Below, in pieces: positions 50,957 to 64,000 of a DNA stretch of 64,000 bases. The translations under genes were made by a program, and so were the position numbers. Source of the DNA: Chrysoporthe austroafricana (taxonomy: Eukaryota; Ascomycota; Sordariomycetes; Diaporthales; Cryphonectriaceae); assembly GCA_001051155.2 (NCBI GenBank), contig JYIP02000006.1:868001-932000 (forward strand), given 5' to 3'. Numbering within the stretch: the stretch's first letter is position 1; every line of letters starts with the position of its first letter. A model generated the notes under the pieces. The model worked only from the letters and a program-made list of their open reading frames with translations. It searched no databases and was not told where the DNA came from.

Positions 50957-52276
50957 ATGGCTCCCCTCAAGGTTCTAATTGTCGGCGGGGGCATCAGCGG
51001 GCCTGCGCTGGGCTACTGGCTGTCGAAACTCGACTGCGACATCACCATTGTGGAGCGCAGCCCCGACCTGCGCGCCTCGGGCCAGCAGATAGACATCCGA
51101 GGCCAGGCGGTCACCGCCATGCACAGGATGGGCATCGAACCGGCCGTCAGGGAGAAGGCCGTCCAGGAGCAGGGCCTGAGGTTCGTCGACGAGAGGGGAC
51201 AGGTCAAGGCGCTCTTCGAGCCCAACCTGTCCGGCAGAGGCAAGCAGAGCTTCACCTCCGAGTTCGAGATCATGCGCGGCGACCTGGTGCGGATCCTCTA
51301 TGGTGTCACCAGGGACACGTGTACCTATATCTTCGGTACCACGGTCGAGGACTTCGAGCAGCGTGGGAACGGCGTGCACGTCAAGTTCTCGGGCGGGAAG
51401 GAGGGTGACTTCGACCTCCTCGTCGGCGCGGACGGGCAGAGCTCGAGGACGAGGAGGGAGATGCTCGGCTCGGGATCGGACGATGCTTTCAAGGACCTGA
51501 AGCTTTACATCAGCTACTTTACCGTGCCTAAGACAGACAAGGACGAGAGCTATGCGACGGCGCTCCTGCTCCCCCAGCGGCGTCTTGCGGCGACCAGAGT
51601 CGACAACCCAAAAACCATGCAGGTCTATCTCGGCATACTAGACCCCAACGGCGAGCTAAAGGACCTGGACGAGGCAACGCAGGCCGGAGATGTCAAGAGG
51701 CAGAAACAGATCTTCGCAGACCACTTCAAGGGCGTGGGGTGGCACGTCCCCAGGCTGATGGACGGCATGCTGCACTCCCCCGAGGCAGACGACTTCTACA
51801 ACCAGAAGATCGGCCAGGTCAAGATGGAGAGATGGAGCAAGGGCCGGGTGGTTCTCCTGGGAGACGCTGGCTACTGCGCATCCCCCGTCAGCGGCATCGG
51901 GACGTCGCTCGGGCTCATCGGGTCGTACGTGCTCGCCGGCGAGCTCTCGAAACACCTCGGGAAGCAGTCCGGCAGCGCGCCTCCGGAGGACCACGGACGG
52001 GCTGTCGACGCGGCGCTCGACGCGTACGAGGCCGTGTTCCGGCCGTTTGTCACGGAGAGCCAGAGACTGCGCCCGGGCGTGCCCGCCGTTGCCTATGCCG
52101 ATGGGGAATGGGGCGTGTGGCTGCGGAACTGTCTGCTTGGCTGGGTCTCGACGCTGCGGATCAATAAACTCGTCGAGCGCTTTTCGTCGGATGATCTCGG
52201 CGGCGGGTGGAAGCTGCCAGATTATCCTGGGCTGAAGTATGGGCTTGAGGACGGGACCACGAACGGTACGACTTGA
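50957..52276 (+). CDS. FAD-dependent monooxygenase (PHBH/aromatic hydroxylase type)
   Basis: Single exon, 439 residues from the ATG at 50957, which begins MAPLKVLIVGGGISGPALGY. The Rossmann motif GGGISG binds the FAD ADP part. The DG motif is DLLVGADGQSSRTRR (about residue 156), and the GD motif RVVLLGDAGYCASPVSGIG (about residues 295-313) contacts the flavin ribityl. Length and order match class A flavoprotein monooxygenases, which hydroxylate small aromatic or polyketide-like substrates with NAD(P)H and O2; Tet(X)-like enzymes belong here too. There is no membrane anchor or signal peptide. No polyketide synthase or other secondary-metabolite gene lies next to it in this window, so the substrate cannot be inferred. 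Confidence 0.9.
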   Translation: MAPLKVLIVGGGISGPALGYWLSKLDCDITIVERSPDLRASGQQIDIRGQAVTAMHRMGIEPAVREKAVQEQGLRFVDERGQVKALFEPNLSGRGKQSFTSEFEIMRGDLVRILYGVTRDTCTYIFGTTVEDFEQRGNGVHVKFSGGKEGDFDLLVGADGQSSRTRREMLGSGSDDAFKDLKLYISYFTVPKTDKDESYATALLLPQRRLAATRVDNPKTMQVYLGILDPNGELKDLDEATQAGDVKRQKQIFADHFKGVGWHVPRLMDGMLHSPEADDFYNQKIGQVKMERWSKGRVVLLGDAGYCASPVSGIGTSLGLIGSYVLAGELSKHLGKQSGSAPPEDHGRAVDAALDAYEAVFRPFVTESQRLRPGVPAVAYADGEWGVWLRNCLLGWVSTLRINKLVERFSSDDLGGGWKLPDYPGLKYGLEDGTTNGTT

Positions 52277-53115
52277 AGCATACTCTGGCCGAGAAAGTTA
52301 TTATTTGGTTGGCAATGGACGGGCTACGCCGTGCGTGTTGGCTTCGAGCAATTTCCGTGGAGGACGGGAAGAGGAGTTTCATTTACTCGTATATCTCACT
52401 TTCTACTTGGGTATGATATGAATTACATATGTGAGTCTACTTCACCGAGAAACATATTGCTAGCTATTCCATAGAGAAATGAAAGCCTTGGTCGTGCGCC
52501 GACAGTGTCAACGGCCGTGCTTGGTCAACGCAGCCGAGTAGCGACACCACTCCAGGGCGTTTGGCTCCGTTGGCGACATGGTAGTTGGCCTTTAGGTGCT
52601 CATACAGCTGCAGGCCTTACCTGGTCTGTCAACGTCCAGAATAAGTCCAGGTCGCAGGACTTGAGAAAATGTTTGTCAGTATGGGGGCCGTGTTTTCCCT
52701 TGGCTGCCGTGCCCTTGGTCATGTTGATGTTTGCTTAGGGCGCAGTGGTGACGGGCAATGATTGTCAGGTTTCAAGCGTGCCTTGAGACAAGCCAAAACC
52801 AGTTTGATGACATATAAAAGCTCTGTGGCCATTTCCAGAGTGTTTACAGTTTGCTCGTCGGGCAACAAAGAAACAGTAGAACTCGATGGTAGCTTCAGCT
52901 CGTCTCACCTGACCCACCTCAAAGACCAGTATTACTTCTCAATTTCCCCAAGTAAAGGAAGTTTGGATATGAGAATCTCTTCTTAAAATATTCTCCAGCG
53001 CAACCCTCCATCGCTACCCTCAGGTCAAGCCCAGAGGATCACTTCGCATCTTTACATGGCCGAGGTTCCCTGAAAACTAGCAATCATTTTGTGACCCAGC
53101 GCCGAAATTGCAAAT
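52277..53115. other. Intergenic region
   Basis: 839 bp with no supported gene. A TATAAAAG word at 52812-52819 could serve the small gene at 53116. Confidence 0.4.
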
Positions 53116-53399
53116 ATGCAGACCACATCATCAAAAAGAGACGATACTTCGGATGGCAACGGCGTTGACCCAGTCTGGCTCGCCGTGGCCATCATACTCC
53201 CCATCGTGTTCACCATGGCCCTGCTCTGCTGCTGCTACAGATGTCGGAGGCCCCAACATCAGGATAGAGCTTGTGTGAGCACACATTCAGACAGCTGTTC
53301 TGCATAGTGAAGTTTTGACTGACGTGTCCTACTAAGCAGGAAGAACAAGGCCATCAGTGGCCCCGCTCGAGGGACAATGTCGAATTCTCGGAATACTAG
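53116..53399 (+). CDS. Small two-exon single-pass membrane protein (72 residues)
   Basis: Join: 53116-53274, 53340-53399; intron 53275-53339 (65 bp) with donor GTGAGC, branch-like TGACTGAC/CTACTAAG and acceptor AAGCAG, phase 0. Without splicing the frame stops at 63 residues. The protein has a short polar head with Lys-Arg, one strong hydrophobic helix (about residues 21-40, VWLAVAIILPIVFTMALLCC) followed at once by CCYRCRRPQ, a Cys/Arg cluster suited to palmitoylation on the cytosolic side, and an acidic-aromatic tail ending VEFSEY. Positive-inside reading gives an extracellular or lumenal N-terminus. No family is recognised. Chance cannot be excluded for so short a gene. Confidence 0.5.
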
Positions 53400-53890
53400 A
53401 CACACAAGAACTGGGGGCATCTGGTGTAAACACGCGAGAGGTCGTGATGTTTAATAGCGGATGAAGGCTTGGGCTGCACAACTCTGGGGTGAAGATGGCT
53501 ATAGATTACAGATAGGGCTACTCACCCAGTTCTCTGCCCGGTACTTCCTAACCTTCTTTATCAACTTTGCCACTCGCACCCGAGTTGAACAGTGAACCGT
53601 CACTGCCCCAAGTTGGCATCGCGAGTGCCGTTCTCTATCGTGGCCCCCTCCGTCGTGGCACAGGAAAGGATGACCCGTATGCGCGTTCTTTCAAATGTTT
53701 GCCTCGGTCTCATGGCCAACTTCTAGTCATATTATCCTCGGGAGCCCCTTGCCACCAGACAAACATCATAGAGACCCGGCATCTAGCAGAGCTTGGATAG
53801 CATTACTCACCCTTCCCCCATCCATACAGCCCGCCCACCCGTACCACTAACCCCCCGACTTATCCAGCATCACATCACATCCTTTCCAGC
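53400..53890. other. Intergenic region
   Basis: 491 bp. The last about 90 bp is CA/CT-rich and ATG-free, consistent with a leader for the frame at 53891. No gene is seen. Confidence 0.4.
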
Positions 53891-54967
53891 ATGCCAAACA
53901 ACCCATTCCTTACCCCGCCAAAGAGGGCCGCGGGCTGTCGCCGCCCGCGCAAGGCCAGCAGCGATGTGGTTGCCGAGCGATCTCCCCTCATGCCGACGCC
54001 CCCGACCAGGTTAAACACGCGACAGGGCGATCTCGCCTTCAGGCAGCAGGGACCGGGCCAGGGCGCCAAAGCTGCGAGGTCATCAGCCGAAAAGGAGCGC
54101 CGAAAGGGGAGCGTCGCTGCTCATGGGCGGCCGCAGGGCTGGGGCGGAGATACACCGCCGTTGGCCACGAAGAGGCGGCGGGACAGAGCCGAGACCGACG
54201 ATGGGCTCCCTGGCAACAGGCACAAGAAGCAGCAGAAGACCCCGTCCGGAAGTTAGAAACAGAAGGGCCCCGCTGGCGATTACAAGGAGAACACCGGGAG
54301 AGGAACGCCATGCAGGACGAAGAAGATACGCAGGCTGTCCAGTGAGGACACATCGTCTGGGATCGAGGCTGTGGATCTGAATTTCGACCTGGGTAGGGTA
54401 CCTGATACGAAGCCACTGGGCATCCTGCGCACGACATTCCGAGAGTCCTGGGTACCGCCCTCGGCAGTGTCTGAGAAGGTCCACTTCAGCAGGAACATGT
54501 CGATATCCCAACAACCGCCCAGCACAGCTACCGAGAGTCCCGTGTCTTCACCTGCTACACAAATACGGACTTCTCCCAAGGTCCCCCACGAGGAGGTGCC
54601 GTCCGACTCCCCTTCCTCCGCCCTGCAGGCCCACTGCCCACCTTGGGTCGTGCCCATCAAAAACGTTCACGTCGACCCAGCCTCTCCGCCGCCAGTCTAT
54701 ATCCCCAGCCCATCCCAGCGCGTCCGCGGAGACATAGCGTGGGGCTACCCGTGGGCTGATACACTGTCCCCATCGTCCCCAGACTACCATGCCTTTGCTG
54801 TCGACAGCGAGCAGGACATTGGCCTCGTGCAGGAGGACCTAGATGCCATGCTAGCGCTGCTTGACATGCGGTGCGGGAGGCGGTGCGGGATGGACCCGGT
54901 GATCTCGTGCCCCAGGCCAAAGCTGGGCCCGCGCATGAACCTGGATCTGACGATGCCAAAACTTTGA
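53891..54967 (+). pseudogene. Long frame interrupted by a single in-frame TAG (unknown basic/Pro-rich protein)
   Basis: From the ATG at 53891 (MPNNPFLTPPKRAAG) one frame stays open for 359 codons to TGA at 54965, except for a single TAG at 54254-54256 (codon 122). The first part is Arg/Lys/Pro-rich with several SP/TP sites (SPLMPTPPT, DTPPLATK, KTPSG). The part after the stop continues in the same style (GTPCRTKKIRRLSSEDTSSG, PLGILRTTFRESWVPP, KVHFS resembling a PP1-docking RVxF motif, then a Pro/Ser-rich tail). No plausible intron removes the TAG. It could be a nonsense mutation (CAG to TAG), a sequence error, readthrough, or two genes. No family is recognised; the features suggest a nuclear, CDK-phosphorylated protein. 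Confidence 0.45.
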
Positions 54968-55240
54968 CCGTGAGGGCTGAGCACATAGCGGTGCTGAGAA
55001 TGCCGGGCTTGAGGTGGCATCCGAGGTAGGATGTTTGGGCCGCCTAGAGTGTATAGGAATGCGGTGCAGTAGCCATATACGTCTGCATTTGTTGCGTGGC
55101 GGGGGGTGGACACCGAGTCCGCGCTGAACATCGTTTGCCATAGTGGCATACCGCATAAATCTACCAGGCTTGGCAGCTCCATGATGGAGCTCTTTGACAG
55201 CATTTCTTACAGGGCATCACGTTCGTTAGTGAAGAGAGGA

Positions 55241-57055
<1,815 letters not shown>

Positions 57056-58652
57056 TTTCGTGCCTGCAAAAGAGAGTTATCTGCGCCGGGCAGGAGGACA
57101 GGAGGATCGTTTCGTGGCACAGGACCAGCACATGCACCACATTGCGTATACAAGAGCAAGTCGAGGGACGTAATGGGCGGCACGCAAGGCCATTTGAACC
57201 TTAAATAAGGCGGTATTTCTCTTGAGATCTTGGATGTCTCAGCTTTCTTCGGACGGGGGGCCGAGCTGCCTGGGCGAGCCCAGGGTCCTCTGGAGCAGAC
57301 AGCGCGCGCGCCCATGCCCAGGAACTGACTTGGTGTCGAGCTGAAGGTGACCAGTCTCTTCGAGGCGCCGATGGCGGCGGCGGGGTGCGGGAGCCTCGAA
57401 TTGACGATACTTCATCACGGGCATCGCATCCATCTGTGCAGTCATCGTGTCGGCCTCAGCGGAGTCCTGCGCTTCGCTGCGCTGCGCTCCCTTGGTTGGG
57501 CTCACAGCGTCATTCCCCAGCGGCAATCGGAAGGGCGGAGGACTTGGGCGAACGTGACGGGGATCTGCAACATATGTGTCAGTCTCAGTGTCGTCATAAT
57601 TGAGCTCGGACGGGTTACTTTGGTAGGCATGAGTAGGATAACATGAGAGAGTGTCTCATGATCGCCGGCCGGGACTCCATGACCCGAGGGCCATGTCAAC
57701 CTCAACATCACCAGACGAACGCGCCCAGCTGTCCATCTTTGGCGTCGAATAGCGTCTACACCTAGGTCCTGCCATGTCGTTTGGGTCTCTCTGAGCGTCG
57801 TGTTCGCTTGCGAGGCTGCGGTGAGGAATGAGCCAAGATGAGGAGGCTTCATGAAGGATCCACCAGGGCGAAGGCTATACGACTTAGGGGCTTACATAGT
57901 ATTAGTAATCGCACCACAGCACATAATAGCCCTCAATAAAGACAGCAGCTCTAGCGCCAAGGGCCCGCTGAGCCTCCAGCAGCAAACCCCCCAAAGCACC
58001 GTCCCACATGTCCGCTTGGGGGCCCCCAGCTCAACCGCAGACCACTGACCACCAACGCGACGTCAGGTCTCGGCTCTCTCTCATTAAATTACCCCCCCCC
58101 CGCAGATCAACCTTGGCCTCCATGGAACACACCGTCCCGCTCGGCACTTGGCCTGTTCGACATTGAGCTCTGCATCCCGCTTGGCGCTGGCGAGTTCCCG
58201 GGAACCGCTTCGAAGCCCGAGGAGGCTTCTTCTACCTTCCCGGGGGCGGACGAATGATGAAGATGGCTCTGAACGATAGGATTGGAAGCTGCTGGCTTTT
58301 AATATGTGGGCTTGATGAGATAAGGCCTTGGAGAGATCGCCTAGGTAGGTGACAGTATGTGAGATGTCATCTCTCGGTTGGGCGTGACTGTCGCAGTGAC
58401 GGCAAGCTGATACAGATATGGGTCGCTCAATCATTCCGTGTAAGGAATAAAGGCGGCGGAGCACCGGACCCCGGCCGCGCTGGGCCATCACGAACATTTG
58501 CAGATAACGTTGGAAGTAAAATGCTTTTGTATGCCCTACAGTAAAACAAACGCCAGCCCAATGAGCCTGTGACCCAGCATTATACACCGGGAGGGAAGGG
58601 GTCAAGATGCTTATTTACAGTGCATTGCATTCCTGTCACCCTTGTGCTCCCG
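57056..58652. other. Intergenic region
   Basis: 1.6 kb between a minus-strand start (GH47) and a minus-strand stop (ABCC). It contains a C10 run (58089-58098). Frames such as minus 58605-58084 start without ATG and show no motif. It probably holds the GH47 promoter and the ABC gene 3' UTR. Confidence 0.45.
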
Positions 58653-61600
58653 TCACGCATCACCCTCTCTCCCCTCTCCGGCGGCCTGTGGAGCCTTGTG
58701 TTCCTCCTCCTCGACGTCGACAAGCTCGTGCTTCCCCTTCCAAGCCTTCTTAGCCTGCTTCTCCAGCACGTCCCAGTCGCCGCTCATCTCGCACATTTCC
58801 CTGAATTGCCCGCTTTCCTTCTTCATAAGCTCCCACGGATGTCCGTATTCGATCACGCTGCCCTTGTCCAACACCAGGACTTTATCGTAGTCCACGATGG
58901 TCTGAAGCCTGTGCGCAATCGTGATGATCGTGCTGCTCTCCAGCTCGCGGATCGTCTCCTGAATCTTGGAATCGGTTGCGTAGTCGATGGATGCGGTCGC
59001 CTCGTCCATGAGCAGGACCCTGGGGTTCTTCAGCATCGCGCGTGCGAGGCAAAGGAGCTGGCGCTGGCCCTGAGAAAGGTTGTTGCCGGACTCGGTGACG
59101 GGTGAGGAGAGGTCCAGGAAGATGTTCTTGTTAGTGGCGATACGGGCAGATGAGGTCGTAGAGGCGATGCTCTCGGCAGCTGTGGTTGCTCCGGGAGCGT
59201 TGGCGAGCGATGACGAGGGGCGAGTGGATGTCGGGGTAGTCTCGTTCGGTCCAATGAGCTGAACACGGCGCAGGGCGGCGAAAATCTGCTCCTCGGTGTA
59301 CATGTCGAAGGGATCCAAGTTGCTCTTAATGGTGCCCATGAAGAGGGTGGGGTCCTGGGGGACGATAGTAAGCCCTTCACGCAGATCACGGAGGCCGATC
59401 AGACCAATGTCGATATCATCAATGAGGATCTTGCCTTCCTCAGCCTCAAGAGCACGGAAGAGCGCAAGAGCCAGGGACGACTTTCCAGCACCAGTTCGGC
59501 CGACGATGCCGACCTTCTCCATAGCGCCAATCTTGAAGGTCAGGTTCCTCAAGACGGGTTCCAGATCTGCTCGGTACCGCGTGGTGTAGTTGATGAACTC
59601 CACTGAGCCTTTGCTAGGCCAGTTCTCCGGCGGACGGGTCTCCTCCACAACGGCAGGGGCCTCCTGTTCGACATCCATGTACTCCTTGATACGCTCGACC
59701 GAGTTCATGTTCTGCTCATTCATCGCGTATAGACGGACCAGCCAGAGCATGTTATCGGCAAAGCCGATAGCATACGAGAGCGAAATACCAGCTGAACCAG
59801 GATTAATTGTACCAAGGCTCATGATGACAAACACACCCGCAAAGAAAGCAACCAAGTCTCCCAGGAGGTCAGTCCTGAATGCGAGCCATCTATTAGCGGC
59901 CCATAGATAGATGAAGGGTCGCAGCTGGGCGTTGATCTTATTCAAGTTCTCGCGGACAAAACGACGTTCGTCACCGTAGGCTCGGATGGTGGTCACCCCG
60001 CTCAAGGTCTCCCCGAATTGCTGGAATAGCGGACTGCGTTGCACAGATTCTAGTCGCTTGAGATCTCGGGACGACGCAAGGTAGAACTTGCCGAGGAAGA
60101 AGTACGAGCCAGTTATGAAGAAACCGGCCACGAGGAACCCAGGGGTGACGGATGCGATCAGGACAATAGTAACGATGATGCCCAGTGCACAGGTCATGAC
60201 GCCGATGGCGACTGGCGCTACCTCTTGATCAACGCTCTCGAGGTCCTTGCTGAAACGGTTCATAATCTGTCCGAGCGGGGTGACGTCGAAGAACTTGAAC
60301 TTGGCTTTGGTGACGGCATTAATCAGACGATTGTGCAGCCTCCACGATGCCGTCAAGGAACCAAGGAAGATCCAGAGATCTCTGAACAGAGCCGTAGCCG
60401 CACCTATCAGCCCAATAATAGCAAGAACGGAGAGGTAGTAGGGGACGTTGACACCGGAGACGTCCGCAGTTGAAAAGACCGTGCCGTTGATGTTGCTCTG
60501 CAGCCACGACTCCGGCTTAACATAGGTCGCGATCGAGGCGAAGTAGGTGGGCGAGATGGAGCTGGTCTGGTAGTTCTGTGAGCTCGTGCTGAACTGGATC
60601 CTGGACACGTCCTCGGTCTGGGAATATTGGTTCGCCCAGTGCTTGATCCAAAGGTTAGAGGCAACACCAGTGACCTGTTGCGATGCGAAGACAATGCAAG
60701 CCACAATCCAGAACCACCAACCACCCATAGCGGTCAGGTAGAGCTTCAGCACAGGCCACTGGACTGCACCGACAGCCTTGGACTCGTCCATGGCTTCTTT
60801 CTTTTCGCCCTTTTTGCCACCAGACTTGGGTTTTGAGAGGTTATCACCGTCCCCAACGGCGTCGATCAACGTATTTCCACTCTCATCGCCAACACTAGAG
60901 GGGACACGAGAGGGCACCCGCGACATCGACGCCGAGGCTGTACCAGGCCGGGCCTTCTGGACCTCCTCGCCTAGCTTGCCAGAGTCGATTACACCGGCGG
61001 CATCACCCTGAACTGACACCCGGCCATTGTCCATGACAACGACGTAGCCCGCATGGGGAACAGTCAATGGGATGTTGTGGGTCACCAAAATGCAGGTCCG
61101 CCCTCTCATCAGAGGGCCCCTGAGACAGCTGTTAAAGATCCACTGAGCCGTGTGAGAGTCGACAGCGCTGAGGCAGTCATCGAGAAGCAGGTGTTTGGAG
61201 TTCGAGTAAACAGCCCGGGCTAGGGAGATGCGCTGCTTCTGGCCACCAGAAAGCGTAATGCCCTTCTCGCCGACCAAAGTCTCATCACCATTGTCGAGGA
61301 TCTCTAGATCCCGCTCGAGGGCACATGCGACGATGACCTCACGATATCGCTTCTCATCGAAAGGTGCCGAGAAGATGATGTTCTCTTTGATGTTCGCGTT
61401 CACGAGCCAGGCGCTCTGGGCAACGTAGGCACATGTCTCAGCTAGATCGGTCTCGGGATCGACAGGGACATCCTCGCGGCTGCGACCACCTGGCAGATAC
61501 ACCTTTCCGTCCATCAAGGTCATCTCACCAAGCAGAGCCATCAGGAGTGATGTTTTACCTGAGCCAGTGGGGCCGGTGATGACGTTCAGCTTACCGAGCT

Positions 61601-63925
61601 TGAAATCGATGTTCAAGTCCAGCAGACGGAAAGCCATGGAACCATCCTCTGCGACAGCATTCTTGCCACCCCAGATGAACGTCGCATCTCTGAACCCGAT
61701 GACCCGCTTGCCATTCTCGTCGATATTGTCCTCACCAAGCTGTTCGAACTTCGTCGTCTCCTCCTCATTCAGGAACTCCTCAATACGGTCAATAGAGACC
61801 TTGGACTCTTGCACGTGTGCAATCATGTCGCCAATCTGGTCGAGCGGGAAGCGGAGCAGCATGAAGAGAGAGATGGCCGTGAACGCAACCGAGGGGTACA
61901 GAGGCTTCTTCTCGATGAGCGTGTACGAGAGGAAAGAGAAGAACGTGATCAGGATAGGAACCGTGTTCCACACGGCAACGGCGGCAGCCCAGATCATGTA
62001 CCGCCTCCGCAGTGCCTTGAGCTCCGCCTTGCGCTTGTCATCAACGATCTCAGAGAAGCGGTACTCCCAAGCAAAGTACTTAATGATCCGGATGTTCTGG
62101 AGAATCTCATTGGTCGTGTGAATGCGCTTGTCAGTGGCGGCCATGATCTTCTTCTGGCTGCTGTTGAACGCCTTTCCGAAGTAGATGTTGACGGGGAGCA
62201 ACATCGTCATCACGATGAAGCCCGGGATTGCGCTCAGGCCCAGGACCTGGTAGAGGAGGAAGATCGAGACGATCAGCTGTGTTGGCGCATGTGCAACCAG
62301 GAAGTGCAGGTATGCGGTGACCTCGGACACCTTGAAGCTGTCGACAGACATCAGGTTGATAATCGTACCGAGGTTGGCCTGCTCGTCGCTCTCGTCCTTC
62401 GCGGCATCGGGACCGTCGGCTGACGCCCTGGCACTGCCGTCCTGCTGCTTCTTGTCATCCTTGCCCAGCCCCAGCCTCTTCCTGAGCCGGGCTACCCAGC
62501 CAGCCTCCTCGGAGTCGTCCTTCTTGCTCTTGCCAAGGACAGCGTCATTTCCAGCTGCGGCCTTTCGTCTCAGGGCTTTGGCATAGATGTCGCCGATTAG
62601 AATAGCCCTGACATTGATGCAGATCTTGCGGCCAATCCACAACCCCCTGTTGTCTGCAACCGACCTGACGATATCCGTCACCGGCAGCAGAATCACGTAG
62701 AGCCACAGGACGTTGAGGGGGGCCTGCCCGGGATGCTCGATGAACTCGAGGATGGCCTTGAGGAGCATGGTGGGCATGAACGTGAAGACACCCGAGAGGA
62801 TGGCCCACCAGACCTGCGCGAGCAGCAGTCCCTTGAAGTACGCGAGGAGGTGATAAGACAGAGCCATGGTCTTCTTGACCTGGCGGTAGTGGGCGAGCAC
62901 CGCACCGGCCTTGTCCTTAGGCACGAGGTTCCACACGTGGTTGAGCTCCATCGTCTGCTTGTAGCCCTGCCAGGTGATCGCGTCGACCCAAGAGAAGGTG
63001 TAGCTGGAGAAGATGGACGCCAGGGGCTCCCTGGAGGGCTGGATGCCGTCCTCCCACTCCAGAAGCACCGTCTTGTTGCCCCTCCTAGTGGTGATGGCGA
63101 TCCCGAACAGCAGGGTGGTCAAGGCGAACTCGACGATGACCAGGACCTGCGCCAGCCTCGAGCCGGGCCTGATAATGACGGAACGGCACATGATCAGGGC
63201 GAAGAGCCACTGGAGTGAGTAGATAGCCGCAGTGTGGTTCCACAGGTGGGGGATGCGCCACTGCGTGTTTCGTAGGAACAACCGGAGGCTGACGAGGAGC
63301 AAGACGTACAACCAGGTGACGAGGCCGACCACAGAGGGCAGGGAGGCCCTCCCACCGAAGGCGCCTGTGACCAGTGCCGTGACGTTCACGGCGACGAGCC
63401 CGATGATGGTCAGTTCCTCGACGACGACCAGGACGTCCTGGGCCGGCGGCGCATCGGCCTGGACAATCGATCCCCTAGTGGTGGTCTTCACAAGGGCGAG
63501 ACGGCCGCCGCTGATCTCGAGGGCCTCATCGTCCGAGTCCTCCAGCGTCGCCTCCTCCGCTGCGGGCAGTTCGGTGTGCGAATGTATCGGGTGGCCGTTA
63601 GCGTCCCCATTCTGCAGAGGGGCATATGCCTTTGCCTTTTCCCGCCTTGACCTCGCCGCACGGAGGATGTTCTGTAGCAGCACATGCAGGAAGGATATCG
63701 ATATTATAACGGCGGGCAGGAGGACCTTGAGATAACTACTCGGCGCGCGCGGTCAGCAGGGGGGGCCTGGTAGGAGGAAGGGAAGGATCTCGGGCAAGGT
63801 ATGCTGCACGGTTGGGGGCGTTGTACTGACTCTCTCTGGAAGCACAAGGTGAAGTCGTCGACTCGCCATATTGGCCACGAGCATCTCGCGAGGCCAGACC
63901 CGGATCCAGACACAGGCCCAAGCAT
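58653..63925 (-). CDS. ABCC-subfamily (MRP-type) full ABC transporter
   Basis: Join (minus): 63925-63827, 63725-58653; intron 63726-63826 (101 bp, phase 0). 1723 residues. Exon 1 (MLGPVSGSGS to DDFTLCFQRES) supplies the N-terminus, and exon 2 opens with a hydrophobic helix (VLLPAVIISISFLHVLL). Layout: extra N-terminal helices, TMD1, NBD1 (Walker A GPTGSGKTS at about 750, signature LSGGQKQR, LLLDDCLSAVDS), a Ser/Lys linker, TMD2, NBD2 (Walker A GRTGAGKSS at about 1438, signature NLSQGQRQ, LLMDEATASID). NBD1 has Asp instead of the catalytic Glu after Walker B, normal for ABCC proteins. A charged insert lies in the TMD1 cytosolic loop (about residues 385-445). Likely roles are vacuolar or plasma-membrane export of conjugates or drugs, as in Ybt1/Yor1/Ycf1 relatives. 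The GTG within exon 2 (63683) is not the start. Confidence 0.94.
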
Positions 63926-63962
63926 GATGCCGTAGCGCCCCCAATCATCGACACCCTGCCGT

Positions 63963-63985
63963 GGCTGGCTGGCTGGCTGGCTGGT
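63963..63985 (+). repeat. (GGCT)n tetranucleotide repeat
   Basis: About five GGCT/TGGC units just upstream of the ABC transporter start, near the window edge. Confidence 0.8.
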
Positions 63986-64000
63986 TGGCGCGACCAGGAA

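Noticed and set aside
50957..52276. Secondary-metabolite cluster around the FAD monooxygenase
   Set aside because: No PKS, NRPS, terpene synthase, P450 or Zn2Cys6 regulator adjoins it in this window, and the distant ABC transporter alone is not enough.
58084..58605. 173-codon minus-strand frame downstream of the ABC transporter
   Set aside because: No ATG start and no domain; probably the ABC gene's 3' UTR.

Overview
The window is nuclear DNA from a filamentous ascomycete, most likely a Sordariomycete. Genes carry short introns (52-161 bp) with GT..AG borders and CTRAC-like branch sites. Housekeeping stretches are GC-rich, and the proteins are typical of Pezizomycotina (HET-domain proteins, a fused NLR-type N-terminus, a fungal seven-helix membrane protein). 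The genus cannot be told from the sequence.

Layout. (1) 1-16.9 kb is a GC-rich, compact housekeeping block: SPB1 (rRNA 2'-O-methyltransferase, 3' end beyond the window), a CDT2-like WD40 protein divergent from it, a heme-oxygenase-like protein with a C-terminal membrane anchor, an EamA/SLC35F-type transporter, the Rab GTPase YPT7, a degenerate ChlI/MoxR-like protein, and a small DUF1748 protein (mitofissin, ATG44). (2) 17-20.6 kb is an AT-rich island holding only a small Cys-rich/Myb-like gene. (3) 20.6-25.2 kb is again housekeeping: GDA1 and a PPPDE-thioredoxin-PUL fusion. (4) 26-50 kb is an accessory region rich in incompatibility-type genes. It holds a divergent G-alpha protein fused to a Helo-like/STAND N-terminal domain, a secreted sulfatase, two HET-domain genes, a seven-helix receptor-like protein, a tRNA-Ser(GCU), decayed coding fragments, and long gene-poor AT-rich tracts with at least one dispersed degenerate repeat. 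(5) 50.9-64 kb has an FAD monooxygenase, a possible 72-residue single-pass membrane protein, an ORF broken by one in-frame TAG, a GH47 alpha-1,2-mannosidase and a full-length ABCC transporter.

Functional threads. GDA1 and the GH47 mannosidase both serve Golgi glycosylation. YPT7 and ATG44 serve vacuole fusion and mitophagy. SPB1 and CDT2 share a 765-bp divergent promoter. The most unusual gene is the Helo-like-G-alpha fusion at 26.0-28.4 kb. Its G-alpha half lacks both residues that normally carry out GTP hydrolysis, and it sits near two HET genes, so a role in non-self recognition or programmed cell death signalling is a reasonable guess. Exon joins were made by eye from splice consensus, reading phase and remembered family patterns; none has been checked against transcripts or databases.
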